Assembly: GCF_001974875.1 (NCBI RefSeq)
Contig: NZ_MTQD01000019.1
Coordinates: 1 to 64,000 of the forward strand
From: Pseudoalteromonas sp. EB27
GTDB lineage: Bacteria > Pseudomonadota > Gammaproteobacteria > Enterobacterales > Alteromonadaceae
Length of the DNA stretch: 64,000 nucleotides
Direction of reading: 5' to 3'
Made by a program: the position numbers and the translations under genes. The notes under the pieces are model-generated. The model saw nothing but the letters and a program-made list of their open reading frames with translations, did no database searches and was not told where the DNA came from. Within the stretch, counting starts at the first letter, position 1; every line of letters starts with the position of its first letter. Of the stretch, positions 25,952-34,441 are shown piece after piece.

Positions 25952-26284
25952 ATGGGGATGTGGGAACTTGTTGTTATTTTTATTGTTGGCTTAGTAGTGC
26001 TTGGCCCAGAACGCTTACCTGTTGCTATTAGAACAGTAAGTAAATGGGTTAAAACAGCTAAGTCACTTGCCAACTCGGTAAAAGCCGAAGTAAGTGAGGA
26101 ACTGCGTATTCACGAACTTCACGAAAACCTTAAAAAAGCAGAACAACAAGAACTAAAAGATTTAAGCCCTGAGTTACAAAGTTCATTAACAGAGTTACAA
26201 AAAGCGGCTGAGTCAGTTACTCACAGCTACAAGAAAAAACAACCGGATACATCAAATAACCAACAACTTGATGAAAAAAAGTGA
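25952..26284 (+). CDS. tatB: Sec-independent protein translocase subunit TatB
   Basis: Substrate-receptor partner of TatC. N-terminal membrane helix MGMWELVVIFIVGLVVLGPE with the conserved E-L and G-P-E-R-L-P hinge, then a long charged amphipathic region (about 30-110). Shorter than E. coli TatB (110 versus about 170 residues) through a short tail. Begins 5 nt after tatA. Confidence 0.95.
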   Translation: MGMWELVVIFIVGLVVLGPERLPVAIRTVSKWVKTAKSLANSVKAEVSEELRIHELHENLKKAEQQELKDLSPELQSSLTELQKAAESVTHSYKKKQPDTSNNQQLDEKK

Positions 26285-26332
26285 AATTTATCTCTCACTT
26301 TGTGGTCAACTTATTACATGGTATAAAAAATA

Positions 26333-27073
26333 ATGGCTGAGGAAGTAAAATCGGGATTTGTAGCTCATTTAATTGAGTTGCGTGATCGGCTAATAAAAGC
26401 ACTATTGAGCATTTTCATTATTTTTATTGCCATAGTATATTTTGCGAATGACATTTATGCCTTTGTTGCACAGCCGTTAGTTTCGCATTTGCCAAGTACT
26501 GCAACTATGATTGCAACCGACGTTACTGCCCCCTTTTTTGCACCTTTCAAACTAACTTTATTTGTCGCTTTATTTGCGTCAATTCCGTGGATATTGCATC
26601 AAATTTGGGGGTTTATAGCGCCGGGTTTATATCAGCATGAAAAGAAAATGCTCATGCCTATTCTCGCCTCAAGTATAGTATTATTTTATGGCGGTATAGC
26701 CTTTTGTTATTTTGTAGTTCTGCCAATTATTTTAGGCTTTTTTACAAGTACTGGTCCAGAGATGATGACTCTTGCGCCCGACATAAGTAGCTATTTAGGG
26801 TTTGTATTAAAACTGTTTTTTGCATTTGGTGTCGCTTTCGAAATTCCTGTGGCAATTATGCTGCTATGTTGGAGTGGTGCAACAACAACAAAAAGCTTAA
26901 AAGAAAAGCGCCCATATATTGTCGTAGGCGTTTTTGTAGTGGCGATGTTTTTAACACCGCCCGATGTGTTATCACAAACTTTATTAGCATTTCCGATGCT
27001 TCTTTTGTTTGAGCTAGGCCTAATTTTAGCAAAATTCTATACCGCTAAACCACAAAAAGAATCTGAGGAATAA
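26333..27073 (+). CDS. tatC: Sec-independent protein translocase subunit TatC
   Basis: Six-helix inner-membrane receptor for twin-arginine signal peptides. Shows the N-terminal HLIELRDRLIKAL segment that binds the RR motif, PFFAPFKLTLFVALFASIPW, the APGLYQHEKK loop and the FGVAFEIPV helix. 246 residues, normal. Last of tatABC, followed after 1 nt by a small exported protein. Confidence 0.97.
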   Translation: MAEEVKSGFVAHLIELRDRLIKALLSIFIIFIAIVYFANDIYAFVAQPLVSHLPSTATMIATDVTAPFFAPFKLTLFVALFASIPWILHQIWGFIAPGLYQHEKKMLMPILASSIVLFYGGIAFCYFVVLPIILGFFTSTGPEMMTLAPDISSYLGFVLKLFFAFGVAFEIPVAIMLLCWSGATTTKSLKEKRPYIVVGVFVVAMFLTPPDVLSQTLLAFPMLLLFELGLILAKFYTAKPQKESEE

Positions 27074-27074
27074 A

Positions 27075-27590
27075 ATGAAAAAACAACTACTCTCACTATT
27101 GGTTTTATTAAGTGCGCCTACTTTTGCTGCGCAAACACAATTTAATACTCAAGCGTTACAAGCATGTAGCTTTATTGAAAATGACTTTAACCGATTACTT
27201 TGCTATGACAATACAGTTGCTGGTAAATCATTAACAAAGCCAACAGTAACAAAAACGCTTACTCCACCAACGGCTAACAATGTACCTCAAGTCGTAGCTG
27301 CTGCACCAATTCAAGCAAAGGCAAAAGCTGACGATTTTGGCTTAGAGTACAAAGAATCACAGGTAGAAAAAGAGACTGAAATTAAAGCTATGGTTACTTC
27401 AGTTAAAGAAGCCGCTTATGGCGAGTTAATTATCTCTCTAGATAACGGCCAACAATGGCGTCAAATTGGCTCTGACAGCATGCGTTTAAAAGAAAACGAT
27501 ACAATTGTAATTAGCCGTGGTGCATTCAACTCATTTTTACTGAAACAAGACGGTAAAAACCGCTCTATTCGCGTTAAACGTACTAAATAA
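27075..27590 (+). CDS. Small exported protein of unknown function between tatC and tatD
   Basis: Not recognised. A 171-residue protein with a signal peptide (MKKQLLSLLVLLSAPTFA). The mature part starts with a C-x13-C pair in the pattern ACSFIENDFNRLLCYD, a motif seen in several exported gammaproteobacterial proteins including VasI/TagO-type ones. A Thr/Pro-rich linker (about 52-85) leads to a C-terminal beta-rich domain (about 100-171: VKEAAYGELIISLDNGQQWR, LKENDTIVISRGAFNSF). It starts 1 nt after tatC and its stop overlaps the tatD start, so it is co-translated with both. E. coli lacks a gene here. No twin-arginine motif in its own signal peptide. Confidence 0.75.
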   Translation: MKKQLLSLLVLLSAPTFAAQTQFNTQALQACSFIENDFNRLLCYDNTVAGKSLTKPTVTKTLTPPTANNVPQVVAAAPIQAKAKADDFGLEYKESQVEKETEIKAMVTSVKEAAYGELIISLDNGQQWRQIGSDSMRLKENDTIVISRGAFNSFLLKQDGKNRSIRVKRTK

Positions 27591-28375
27591 TGTCATATAC
27601 GTTAATTGATGCTGGGGTTAACTTAGCCAATCATCAATTTAATGACCAGCATCGTGATGTAGTTACACGCGCAAGTGAAGCCGGTGTTACAAATATGCTT
27701 ATTATAGGTTGTGATATTGCAAGCAGTCAGCAATCACTTGAACTTGCAATAAAACATCTTCAATATTCTACAGCGGGTATACACCCACATGATGCTAAGT
27801 CGGCGACGGATGAATTAGAAGTACAATTAACTGCACTTGCAAACAATAAGCAAGTTATAGCGATTGGTGAGTGCGGCCTTGATTATAACCGTGACTTTTC
27901 ACCTCGCGATGTACAGCGTAGCGTTTTTAGACGCCACCTAACGCTTGCCGAAAAATTAGATTTACCGGTTTACTTACATGAACGTGATGCAAGTGACGAT
28001 ATGTTGAGTATTCTAAAAGAGTTTAATATTCGCGGTGTACTTCATTGTTTTACGGGTAACTCTGTAGCTCTTAAGCAATATTTAGATTTAGGTCTGTATA
28101 TTGGTATAACAGGTTGGGTATGTGATGAAAGGCGTGGCAAAGAATTACAACAGCTAGTACCTAGTATTCCTCTAGATCGATTATTAATAGAAACTGATGC
28201 ACCATTTTTAATTCCACGAACAGTTAAGCCAAAACCTAAATCGCGTAAAAATGAACCCGCTCTGCTCCCTTATATTTGCCAAACAGTTGCGCAACTTTAT
28301 CAAACAGATGAAGAATTAATAGCCCGAAAAACAACAGAAAACTTTTACAATGTTTTTGGTTTAAAGAGCTGCTAA
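27590..28375 (+). CDS. tatD: TatD-family metal-dependent deoxyribonuclease
   Basis: Cytoplasmic 3'-5' DNase / metal hydrolase with a TIM barrel. Metal ligands are visible as GVNLANHQF (first His of the family is replaced in the H-x-H position by an N-x-A/H arrangement typical of E. coli-type TatD), GECGLDYNRDFSP (Glu), LPVYLHERDAS (His), LHCFTGN (His) and LIETDAPFLIPR (Asp). Length 261. Start overlaps the preceding stop (TAATG), end overlaps the next start (TAATGG). Not needed for Tat export despite the name. Confidence 0.92.
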   Translation: MSYTLIDAGVNLANHQFNDQHRDVVTRASEAGVTNMLIIGCDIASSQQSLELAIKHLQYSTAGIHPHDAKSATDELEVQLTALANNKQVIAIGECGLDYNRDFSPRDVQRSVFRRHLTLAEKLDLPVYLHERDASDDMLSILKEFNIRGVLHCFTGNSVALKQYLDLGLYIGITGWVCDERRGKELQQLVPSIPLDRLLIETDAPFLIPRTVKPKPKSRKNEPALLPYICQTVAQLYQTDEELIARKTTENFYNVFGLKSC

Positions 28376-30228
28376 TGGCGTGCGCAAAGGCATTACTAAG
28401 TCTATTAATGCTTCTTTGCACTTTTTATTCATTTGCAAACCCGGTAATAATAAAACACGATTTCAACTCTCAAAACATCAATAACCTGTATTACTCTTTT
28501 GAACCAACGTCGCTATTACATGCACAACAAAGTAGCAAGGTAGACTGGCAAAAAACCTTAGGCAAACCTCTTAACCTAGGTCTTGAGCAACGTTCTGTAT
28601 GGGTGAAATTTAAAATAAAAAACACGCTTAGTTATAATACCGAACAACTGTTGTCGCTAAACAACCCTCTGCTAAACGACGTTCAAGTATATCAGTTACA
28701 TAACTCGCAATTACTTTCTTACACCCAAATTGGCGATGCATACCCCCTTGATAAGCGTGCGATCAGAAGTGAATCTTTATTAGTTAAACTAATTTGCCCT
28801 GCAAATAGCGAAACGATTATTATACTGAAGGTGATGAATAGCTCAGGCTTGCGAGTCCCTTTAACTTTGTGGCAACCAGAAGCTTATTTAGCGCATAAAG
28901 GTAAACTTAATTTACTCTATGGCTTATTGATTGGTTTTATATTTTCTTTAGGTGTGAGCTGCTTAGTTTTATATGGTTTTTCGCGTAAACGTTATTTTAT
29001 TTGTGCTGGTTTAATCACACTCACATTGGGGGGGGTCTTAGCCTACCTTTGCGGCTTTGGCTTAAGATATATTCACCCTAATTTGCCGGCATTACAGCAA
29101 GTTATGATCCCTATACTACTTATGCTTATTACTTTAATGTTTTTACCTTTGCAAAAGCAAATTTGCCATCCAAAGCCCTCTTCTTTACTAACGGTTCAAA
29201 AGGTAGTGGTTAACGTAGTTGGTGTCTCATTATTATTTATTTGGTTATTTCCAAACCATATAGTGACACTATTTTGCTTAACGGCTACCCCAATCGCTTT
29301 AGGCTTTTATATTGCAACTACATTTACGTGCATGCGTTTAGCGCCTTCTAAACCTAATAAAGCGCTATTGCTCGTATTAGTTTTTTTCTTGGTGGTAATG
29401 CTTTATTTTATTGTGGCAGTAATGGGGCTATACGCCTTTAGCAGAAGTACATTAGCATTTGTATTTGCATGCTTTTTTAGCTGCACTTTCTGTCTATGTT
29501 ACAGTGTAATGAAGTTATTTATTTTACAACGCGATGAAGAAGTAATAGCTCAGCAAACCTTGATTGCTGAAAATGCAGCCCAAGATACACTGCTTAAAGA
29601 GCGCTTAAAGTTACAAGAAAAAACGCGCCAAGAACTCGAATCACAAGTCGACGAACGCACCTTTGAATTACAAGTTACACTTAGAGAACTTGAAGAAAAA
29701 AATCGTTCACTTGAGTTACTCAATACCGAAGACGCTTTAACCGGAATAAAAAACAGACGTTTTTTTGATAAGAAACTCGTCATGGAACTTCGTCGGTCTC
29801 GCCGAGAGCAAACACCACTTAGCATTGTTATGCTTGATATAGACCGGTTCAAAAGCATTAACGATACGTACGGACACATAATTGGCGATCAAGTTATTAA
29901 AGCTGTATCTGACCTAATAAAAGATCATTTAAAGCGCCCACTAGATGAAGTTGCCCGCTACGGCGGTGAGGAATTTGTGGTGCTATTACCTAATACCCCC
30001 AATGAAGGCGCACAAGACATAGCTGAAAAAATACGAGCAGCTATCTCAGCCAGTACAGTAACGGTAGCCAATAATGATATTCAATTTACAATTAGCGCTG
30101 GTGTATACACCAGCATTGCTGATGATGTTAGCAATCCTCAAATTTTTACTGAGTGCGCCGACAAAGCACTTTATTACGCAAAGCAACATGGCCGTAATCA
30201 AGTAATTACTTTTCCATTACCACAGTAG
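28375..30228 (+). CDS. 7TMR-DISM diguanylate cyclase
   Basis: Membrane-bound c-di-GMP synthase. Signal peptide (1-22), extracellular sensory domain of the 7TMR-DISMED2 type (about 30-160), seven transmembrane helices (about 178-385), a coiled coil (about 390-445) and a C-terminal GGDEF domain with DALTGIKNRRFFDKK. The active site is intact: GGEEF at 530-534. An RxxD inhibitory site (Arg521-Asp524) lies five residues upstream, so product feedback is expected. The gene begins within the tatD stop codon, implying translational coupling with the tat operon, and is followed 12 nt later by hemB. Input signal unknown; the domain family senses carbohydrates or similar ligands in some bacteria. Confidence 0.93.
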   Translation: MACAKALLSLLMLLCTFYSFANPVIIKHDFNSQNINNLYYSFEPTSLLHAQQSSKVDWQKTLGKPLNLGLEQRSVWVKFKIKNTLSYNTEQLLSLNNPLLNDVQVYQLHNSQLLSYTQIGDAYPLDKRAIRSESLLVKLICPANSETIIILKVMNSSGLRVPLTLWQPEAYLAHKGKLNLLYGLLIGFIFSLGVSCLVLYGFSRKRYFICAGLITLTLGGVLAYLCGFGLRYIHPNLPALQQVMIPILLMLITLMFLPLQKQICHPKPSSLLTVQKVVVNVVGVSLLFIWLFPNHIVTLFCLTATPIALGFYIATTFTCMRLAPSKPNKALLLVLVFFLVVMLYFIVAVMGLYAFSRSTLAFVFACFFSCTFCLCYSVMKLFILQRDEEVIAQQTLIAENAAQDTLLKERLKLQEKTRQELESQVDERTFELQVTLRELEEKNRSLELLNTEDALTGIKNRRFFDKKLVMELRRSRREQTPLSIVMLDIDRFKSINDTYGHIIGDQVIKAVSDLIKDHLKRPLDEVARYGGEEFVVLLPNTPNEGAQDIAEKIRAAISASTVTVANNDIQFTISAGVYTSIADDVSNPQIFTECADKALYYAKQHGRNQVITFPLPQ

Positions 30229-30240
30229 GAGCATATTAAT

Positions 30241-31251
30241 ATGGCCCAATCAGGATTAGACCTTTTCCCGTATACTCGCATGCGCAGAATGCGCCGCAGC
30301 GACTTTTCTCGCCGCTTAATGGCTGAAAATCAACTTAGCGTAAACGATTTAATTTACCCTGTATTTGTACTTGAAGGTAAAAATCGCCGCGAAGCAATTG
30401 AATCAATGCCGGGTATCGAGCGTTTATCAATAGATTTGCTGTTGCTTGAAGCAAAAGAACTTGTTGAACTTGGTGTACCTGCCTTAGCTATTTTTCCGGT
30501 AACACCTGCGGATAAAAAATCATTATTTGCCGAAGAAGCATATAATGATGATGGCTTAGTCCAACGCACTGTTCGTGCTTTAAAAGAAGCATTTCCTGAG
30601 TTGGGTGTAATTACTGATGGTGCACTTGATCCATTCACAACGCACGGTCAAGACGGCATTATTGATGACACTGGCTATGTGATAAACGACGTAACCACCG
30701 AAATTTTAGTTAAACAAGCACTCTCACATGCAGAAGCAGGCGCTGATGTAATTGCCCCTTCAGACATGATGGATGGCCGTATTGCTGCAATTCGTGAAGC
30801 GCTTGAAGCTGATGGGTTTGTGCATACCCGTATTATGGCCTACTCAGCTAAATACGCATCTAGCTACTATGGCCCATTTAGAGATGCAATAGGTTCTGCT
30901 AGTAACTTAAAAGGTGCCGATAAAAAAACCTACCAAATGGACCCTGCAAACTCTGATGAAGCAATACGTGAAGTCGCATTAGACTTACAAGAAGGCGCTG
31001 ATATGGTCATGGTTAAGCCTGGCATGCCTTATTTAGATATTGTACGTCGTGTTAAAGACGAGTTTGGTGTACCTACTTTCGCATATCAGGTAAGTGGCGA
31101 GTATGCAATGCACAAAGCAGCTATCGATAACGGTTGGTTAAGTGAGGAAGCTACTATAATGGAGTCTTTACTTGCATTTAAGCGTGCAGGCGCTGATGGA
31201 ATATTGACCTACTTTGCTAAGCAAGCCGCACAATACCTAGCTAAAAAGTAA
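30241..31251 (+). CDS. hemB: Delta-aminolevulinic acid dehydratase (porphobilinogen synthase)
   Basis: Condenses two 5-aminolevulinate molecules to porphobilinogen in haem synthesis. The two active-site lysines are in MAYSAKYASSYYGPFRDA and MVKPGMPYLD; the metal site has DPFTTHGQDG rather than a cysteine-rich zinc site, indicating a magnesium-type enzyme. 336 residues. Follows the cyclase gene by 12 nt and ends at a strong terminator. Confidence 0.97.
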   Translation: MAQSGLDLFPYTRMRRMRRSDFSRRLMAENQLSVNDLIYPVFVLEGKNRREAIESMPGIERLSIDLLLLEAKELVELGVPALAIFPVTPADKKSLFAEEAYNDDGLVQRTVRALKEAFPELGVITDGALDPFTTHGQDGIIDDTGYVINDVTTEILVKQALSHAEAGADVIAPSDMMDGRIAAIREALEADGFVHTRIMAYSAKYASSYYGPFRDAIGSASNLKGADKKTYQMDPANSDEAIREVALDLQEGADMVMVKPGMPYLDIVRRVKDEFGVPTFAYQVSGEYAMHKAAIDNGWLSEEATIMESLLAFKRAGADGILTYFAKQAAQYLAKK

Positions 31252-31261
31252 GGGTTTTATA

Positions 31262-31288
31262 AAAAGGCGGTTAAACCGCCTTTTATTT
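31262..31288 (+). terminator. Terminator after hemB
   Basis: Near-perfect stem AAAAGGCGGTT (31262-31272) / AACCGCCTTTT (31274-31284) followed by ATTT. Ends the ubi-tat-hemB run. Confidence 0.9.
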
Positions 31289-31379
31289 ACATTCGTTTAC
31301 CTTTTTGTATTATTTTCGTCATATTTATTCTCTAAACTGGTGTCCCATTTTGGGATTAATACACGGGAATAATAAAAAA

Positions 31380-34118
31380 ATGTTTAAAACAAAAATAACA
31401 CCACTCGCACTTGTTATAGCCAGTCTCAGTGCACCAGCATCCGCTGATCTAATCATTTCTGAATATATAGAAGGAAGTGGTTACAATAAAGCCATTGAAC
31501 TTTACAATAATGCAACAACAGACATTGACCTTAGTGAATACTCATTACAGCGCTATTCAAATGGCTCTGCTAGCGTATCTACAGAAATTACATTAAGCGG
31601 TACTTTAGCTGCAAATAGTACCTATGTAATTGTCAATGCGGACACTAGAGCTTCTACCGACCTTTCAGGTAAAGCTGATCTATTAGATAGCGTAGTTAAC
31701 TTTAATGGTGACGATGCAATCGTATTGACTAAGGATGGATCTGTTGTTGATAGTTTTGGACAAGTTGGTGTCGATCCTGGTTCATCGTGGTCAGAAGGCG
31801 GAGTAACCACAGCGAATCAAACTTTACGCAGAAAAGATGAAATTACTACAGGAAGAACAACACCTGATGCAGCATTTAACCCAAGTGAAGAATGGGTACA
31901 GTTCGACCAAGATGAGTTTGACGGCTTAGGCTCACATGCAGGTAATGGTGGAACAACACCTGAACCAATTCCAGAACCAGAACCACTTGAACCACTTGTT
32001 TGTGACGCAGAAAAAGTACTAATTAACGCTATACAAGGTGATAGTTCTGCAAGCCCGCTTGTTGATACATTAGTAGAACTTGAAGGTGTAGTAACCGCAG
32101 ACTTCCAAGGTGATGATCAATTAAAAGGCTTTTTTGTTAGCTCACTTGCTGCAGACATAGATGCCAATCCACTAACTTCTGAAGGTGTGTTTGTTTATTT
32201 TGCAGATACTGATGTAAATGTTGGTGACCATGTGCGCGTACAAGGTACTGTTGAAGAGTATTTTGATGCAACACAAATTGGCAGCGTAAGCCAAGTAGCA
32301 ATTTGTGATACAGGTTTACCTGTAGCAGCTACAAAAATTACTTTACCTTTAGCTGATACAACGGATTTAGAGGCTTTTGAAGGTATGCTAGTTACTTTAG
32401 AGCAACCATTAGTAGTAACTAATAACTTTGGCCTTGGTCGATATGGTGAAGTTGAGTTAGCAACAGAGCGCTTGTATCAAGGTACACAGGTTGCACTACC
32501 TGGAGATACGGCTAATGCAGTTGAAACAGAAAACCTGCTTAAAAAGATCCTACTAGATGATGGCTCTACTGTACAAAACTTAGATCCAACAGCGTACCCA
32601 ACCCCAGGCTTGTCAGCAGAAAATACATTACGTACTGGTGACACTGTAAACACAGTTACAGGTGCACTTGCTTATAGCTTTAGCCTTTACAGAATACACC
32701 CAACTTTAGCACCTCAGTTTATTGCAACAAATGCACGTGAAGATGCGCCTGAACTTAATGCTGAAGCAGATTTACGCGTAGCTAGCTTCAACGTACTTAA
32801 TTACTTTAATGGTGATGGCCAAGGCGAAGGATTCCCTACCGCTCGAGGTGCAGATTCAGAAGCTGAACTTATTCGTCAAGAAGCTAAAATTGTAAGTGCA
32901 ATTAGCGCTATCCAGGCCGACGTTGTTGGTTTAATGGAAATAGAAAATGATGGCTTTGGCGAATTTAGCGCTATTGCGAGCTTAGTAAATGCATTAAACG
33001 AAGCTGATTCAGCTAACCAATACGCATTTGTTGACTTTAACGTAGATCAAATTGGTACAGATGCAATTACTACCGCATTAATTTATCGTGCTAACAAAGT
33101 AGAAGAAGTAGGTACTGCTGCCATTACAACTGAAGCACCATTTGATTTTAGTAATCGTGCTCCAATTGCACAAAGCTTTAAATCATTAGAAACTGATGAA
33201 GTATTTACAGTTGCTGTGTCACACCTTAAATCTAAAAGCTGTGGTAGTGCTTCGGGTAATAATGCAGATTCAGGTGATGGCCAAGGCTGTTGGAATGAAA
33301 TACGCACAGAAGGTGCTAATGCATTCGCTGATTGGCTTGATAGCAAACCAACCGGTATTGACGACGAAGATACTATTTTAGTCGGCGATATGAATGCTTA
33401 CGCAATGGAAGACCCAATACGTGCATTTGCTGATAAAGGCTACAAAAATGTAGTTGCAGAAATTGATGGGGATACACTTGGTTACTCTTACAGCTTTTCT
33501 GGTCGCGCTGGTAGTTTAGATCACGCAGTAGCTACCCAATCACTACTTAGTAAAATTGTTGCAGCAACAGATTGGCACATCAACGCAGATGAACCTATTT
33601 CTCTTGATTACAATGTAGAGTTTAAAAGCGAAGGTCAACAATCTAGTTTGTACTCTGAAAGTGCATACCGCGCATCAGATCACGACCCTGTAATTATTGA
33701 TATTAAATCTGAAATTACTTTAACACCTGAAGAGCAAACGCCTGTTATTACAGCTGATCAAGTTTTTGCAGTCGATGAAAACAGCGCAATTGGTACAGTT
33801 ATCGGCACGCTCGATTTTAGTGATCCAAATGCCGATGAATCACCTGTTGTTAAATTTATTACATCTAATAATGATAGCGTTTCAATTAACAATCAGGGGC
33901 AGTTAATTGTTGCTGGAGAGATTGATTACGAATTCGAAAATCGTATTACTTTAACAGTGCAAGCTCAAGATAGCGTGGGTAACTTATCTAACGTTGAAAA
34001 AGTAGCTGTGAAAGTAAATAACTTACGCTCAGATGACGATAATGATGCAGGTTCATTATTATGGTTATCACTTCTTTTAGCACCACTATCAATAGTGCGT
34101 CGATTTAAAAAGAAATAA
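31380..34118 (+). CDS. ExeM/NucH-type surface endonuclease with lamin-tail domain and GlyGly-CTERM anchor
   Basis: Secreted nuclease of 912 residues from the ATG at 31380. Signal peptide MFKTKITPLALVIASLSAPASA, then a lamin-tail domain (about 24-150, LIISEYIEGSGYNKAIELYN), a Pro/Glu linker, an OB-fold-like region (about 210-420), and an endonuclease/exonuclease/phosphatase domain (about 455-780) with ASFNVLNYF, LMEIENDGF, DMNAYAMEDP and ASDHDPV. A cadherin-like repeat (about 785-880) is followed by a C-terminal sorting signal: AGSLLWLSLLLAPLS then RRFKKK, the layout of GlyGly-CTERM tails processed by rhombosortase. Shewanella ExeM, needed for biofilm use of extracellular DNA, has this architecture. 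Likely scavenges phosphate and nucleosides from extracellular DNA. Confidence 0.88.
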   Translation: MFKTKITPLALVIASLSAPASADLIISEYIEGSGYNKAIELYNNATTDIDLSEYSLQRYSNGSASVSTEITLSGTLAANSTYVIVNADTRASTDLSGKADLLDSVVNFNGDDAIVLTKDGSVVDSFGQVGVDPGSSWSEGGVTTANQTLRRKDEITTGRTTPDAAFNPSEEWVQFDQDEFDGLGSHAGNGGTTPEPIPEPEPLEPLVCDAEKVLINAIQGDSSASPLVDTLVELEGVVTADFQGDDQLKGFFVSSLAADIDANPLTSEGVFVYFADTDVNVGDHVRVQGTVEEYFDATQIGSVSQVAICDTGLPVAATKITLPLADTTDLEAFEGMLVTLEQPLVVTNNFGLGRYGEVELATERLYQGTQVALPGDTANAVETENLLKKILLDDGSTVQNLDPTAYPTPGLSAENTLRTGDTVNTVTGALAYSFSLYRIHPTLAPQFIATNAREDAPELNAEADLRVASFNVLNYFNGDGQGEGFPTARGADSEAELIRQEAKIVSAISAIQADVVGLMEIENDGFGEFSAIASLVNALNEADSANQYAFVDFNVDQIGTDAITTALIYRANKVEEVGTAAITTEAPFDFSNRAPIAQSFKSLETDEVFTVAVSHLKSKSCGSASGNNADSGDGQGCWNEIRTEGANAFADWLDSKPTGIDDEDTILVGDMNAYAMEDPIRAFADKGYKNVVAEIDGDTLGYSYSFSGRAGSLDHAVATQSLLSKIVAATDWHINADEPISLDYNVEFKSEGQQSSLYSESAYRASDHDPVIIDIKSEITLTPEEQTPVITADQVFAVDENSAIGTVIGTLDFSDPNADESPVVKFITSNNDSVSINNQGQLIVAGEIDYEFENRITLTVQAQDSVGNLSNVEKVAVKVNNLRSDDDNDAGSLLWLSLLLAPLSIVRRFKKK

Positions 34119-34140
34119 CTAAGTTAAATCCAAACATTTA

Positions 34141-34165
34141 AAAAGCCGCTCTTGCGGCTTTTTTA
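34141..34165 (+). terminator. Terminator after the nuclease gene
   Basis: Stem AAAAGCCGC (34141-34149) / GCGGCTTTT (34154-34162), loop TCTT, followed by a T-tract. The remaining 34166-34441 is AT-rich and holds no gene; it is presumably the opgGH leader and promoter, but I see no convincing -35/-10 pair. Confidence 0.9.
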
Positions 34166-34441
34166 TTTTATACAAATGTAATTCAGACAAGCTTCATTAA
34201 ACCCCCCGTAATATGTTCAGACGATCTGTGAATCTTCTAGTAATTAACCAGTAACAACTACATACATTTGAGTGAATTTTACACAATGAAACTCTTTTTA
34301 TTATGTATATCGGTTTTACCTATTGAAAAGTATGAACTTTTATATGGGTTCACATTTTGCTTTAAATAATTAAGAAGATACTTACTAAACAAAATCAATA
34401 TTTACCCTAAACGTAAAAATAAGTCGTGTTTTTATAAAGGA

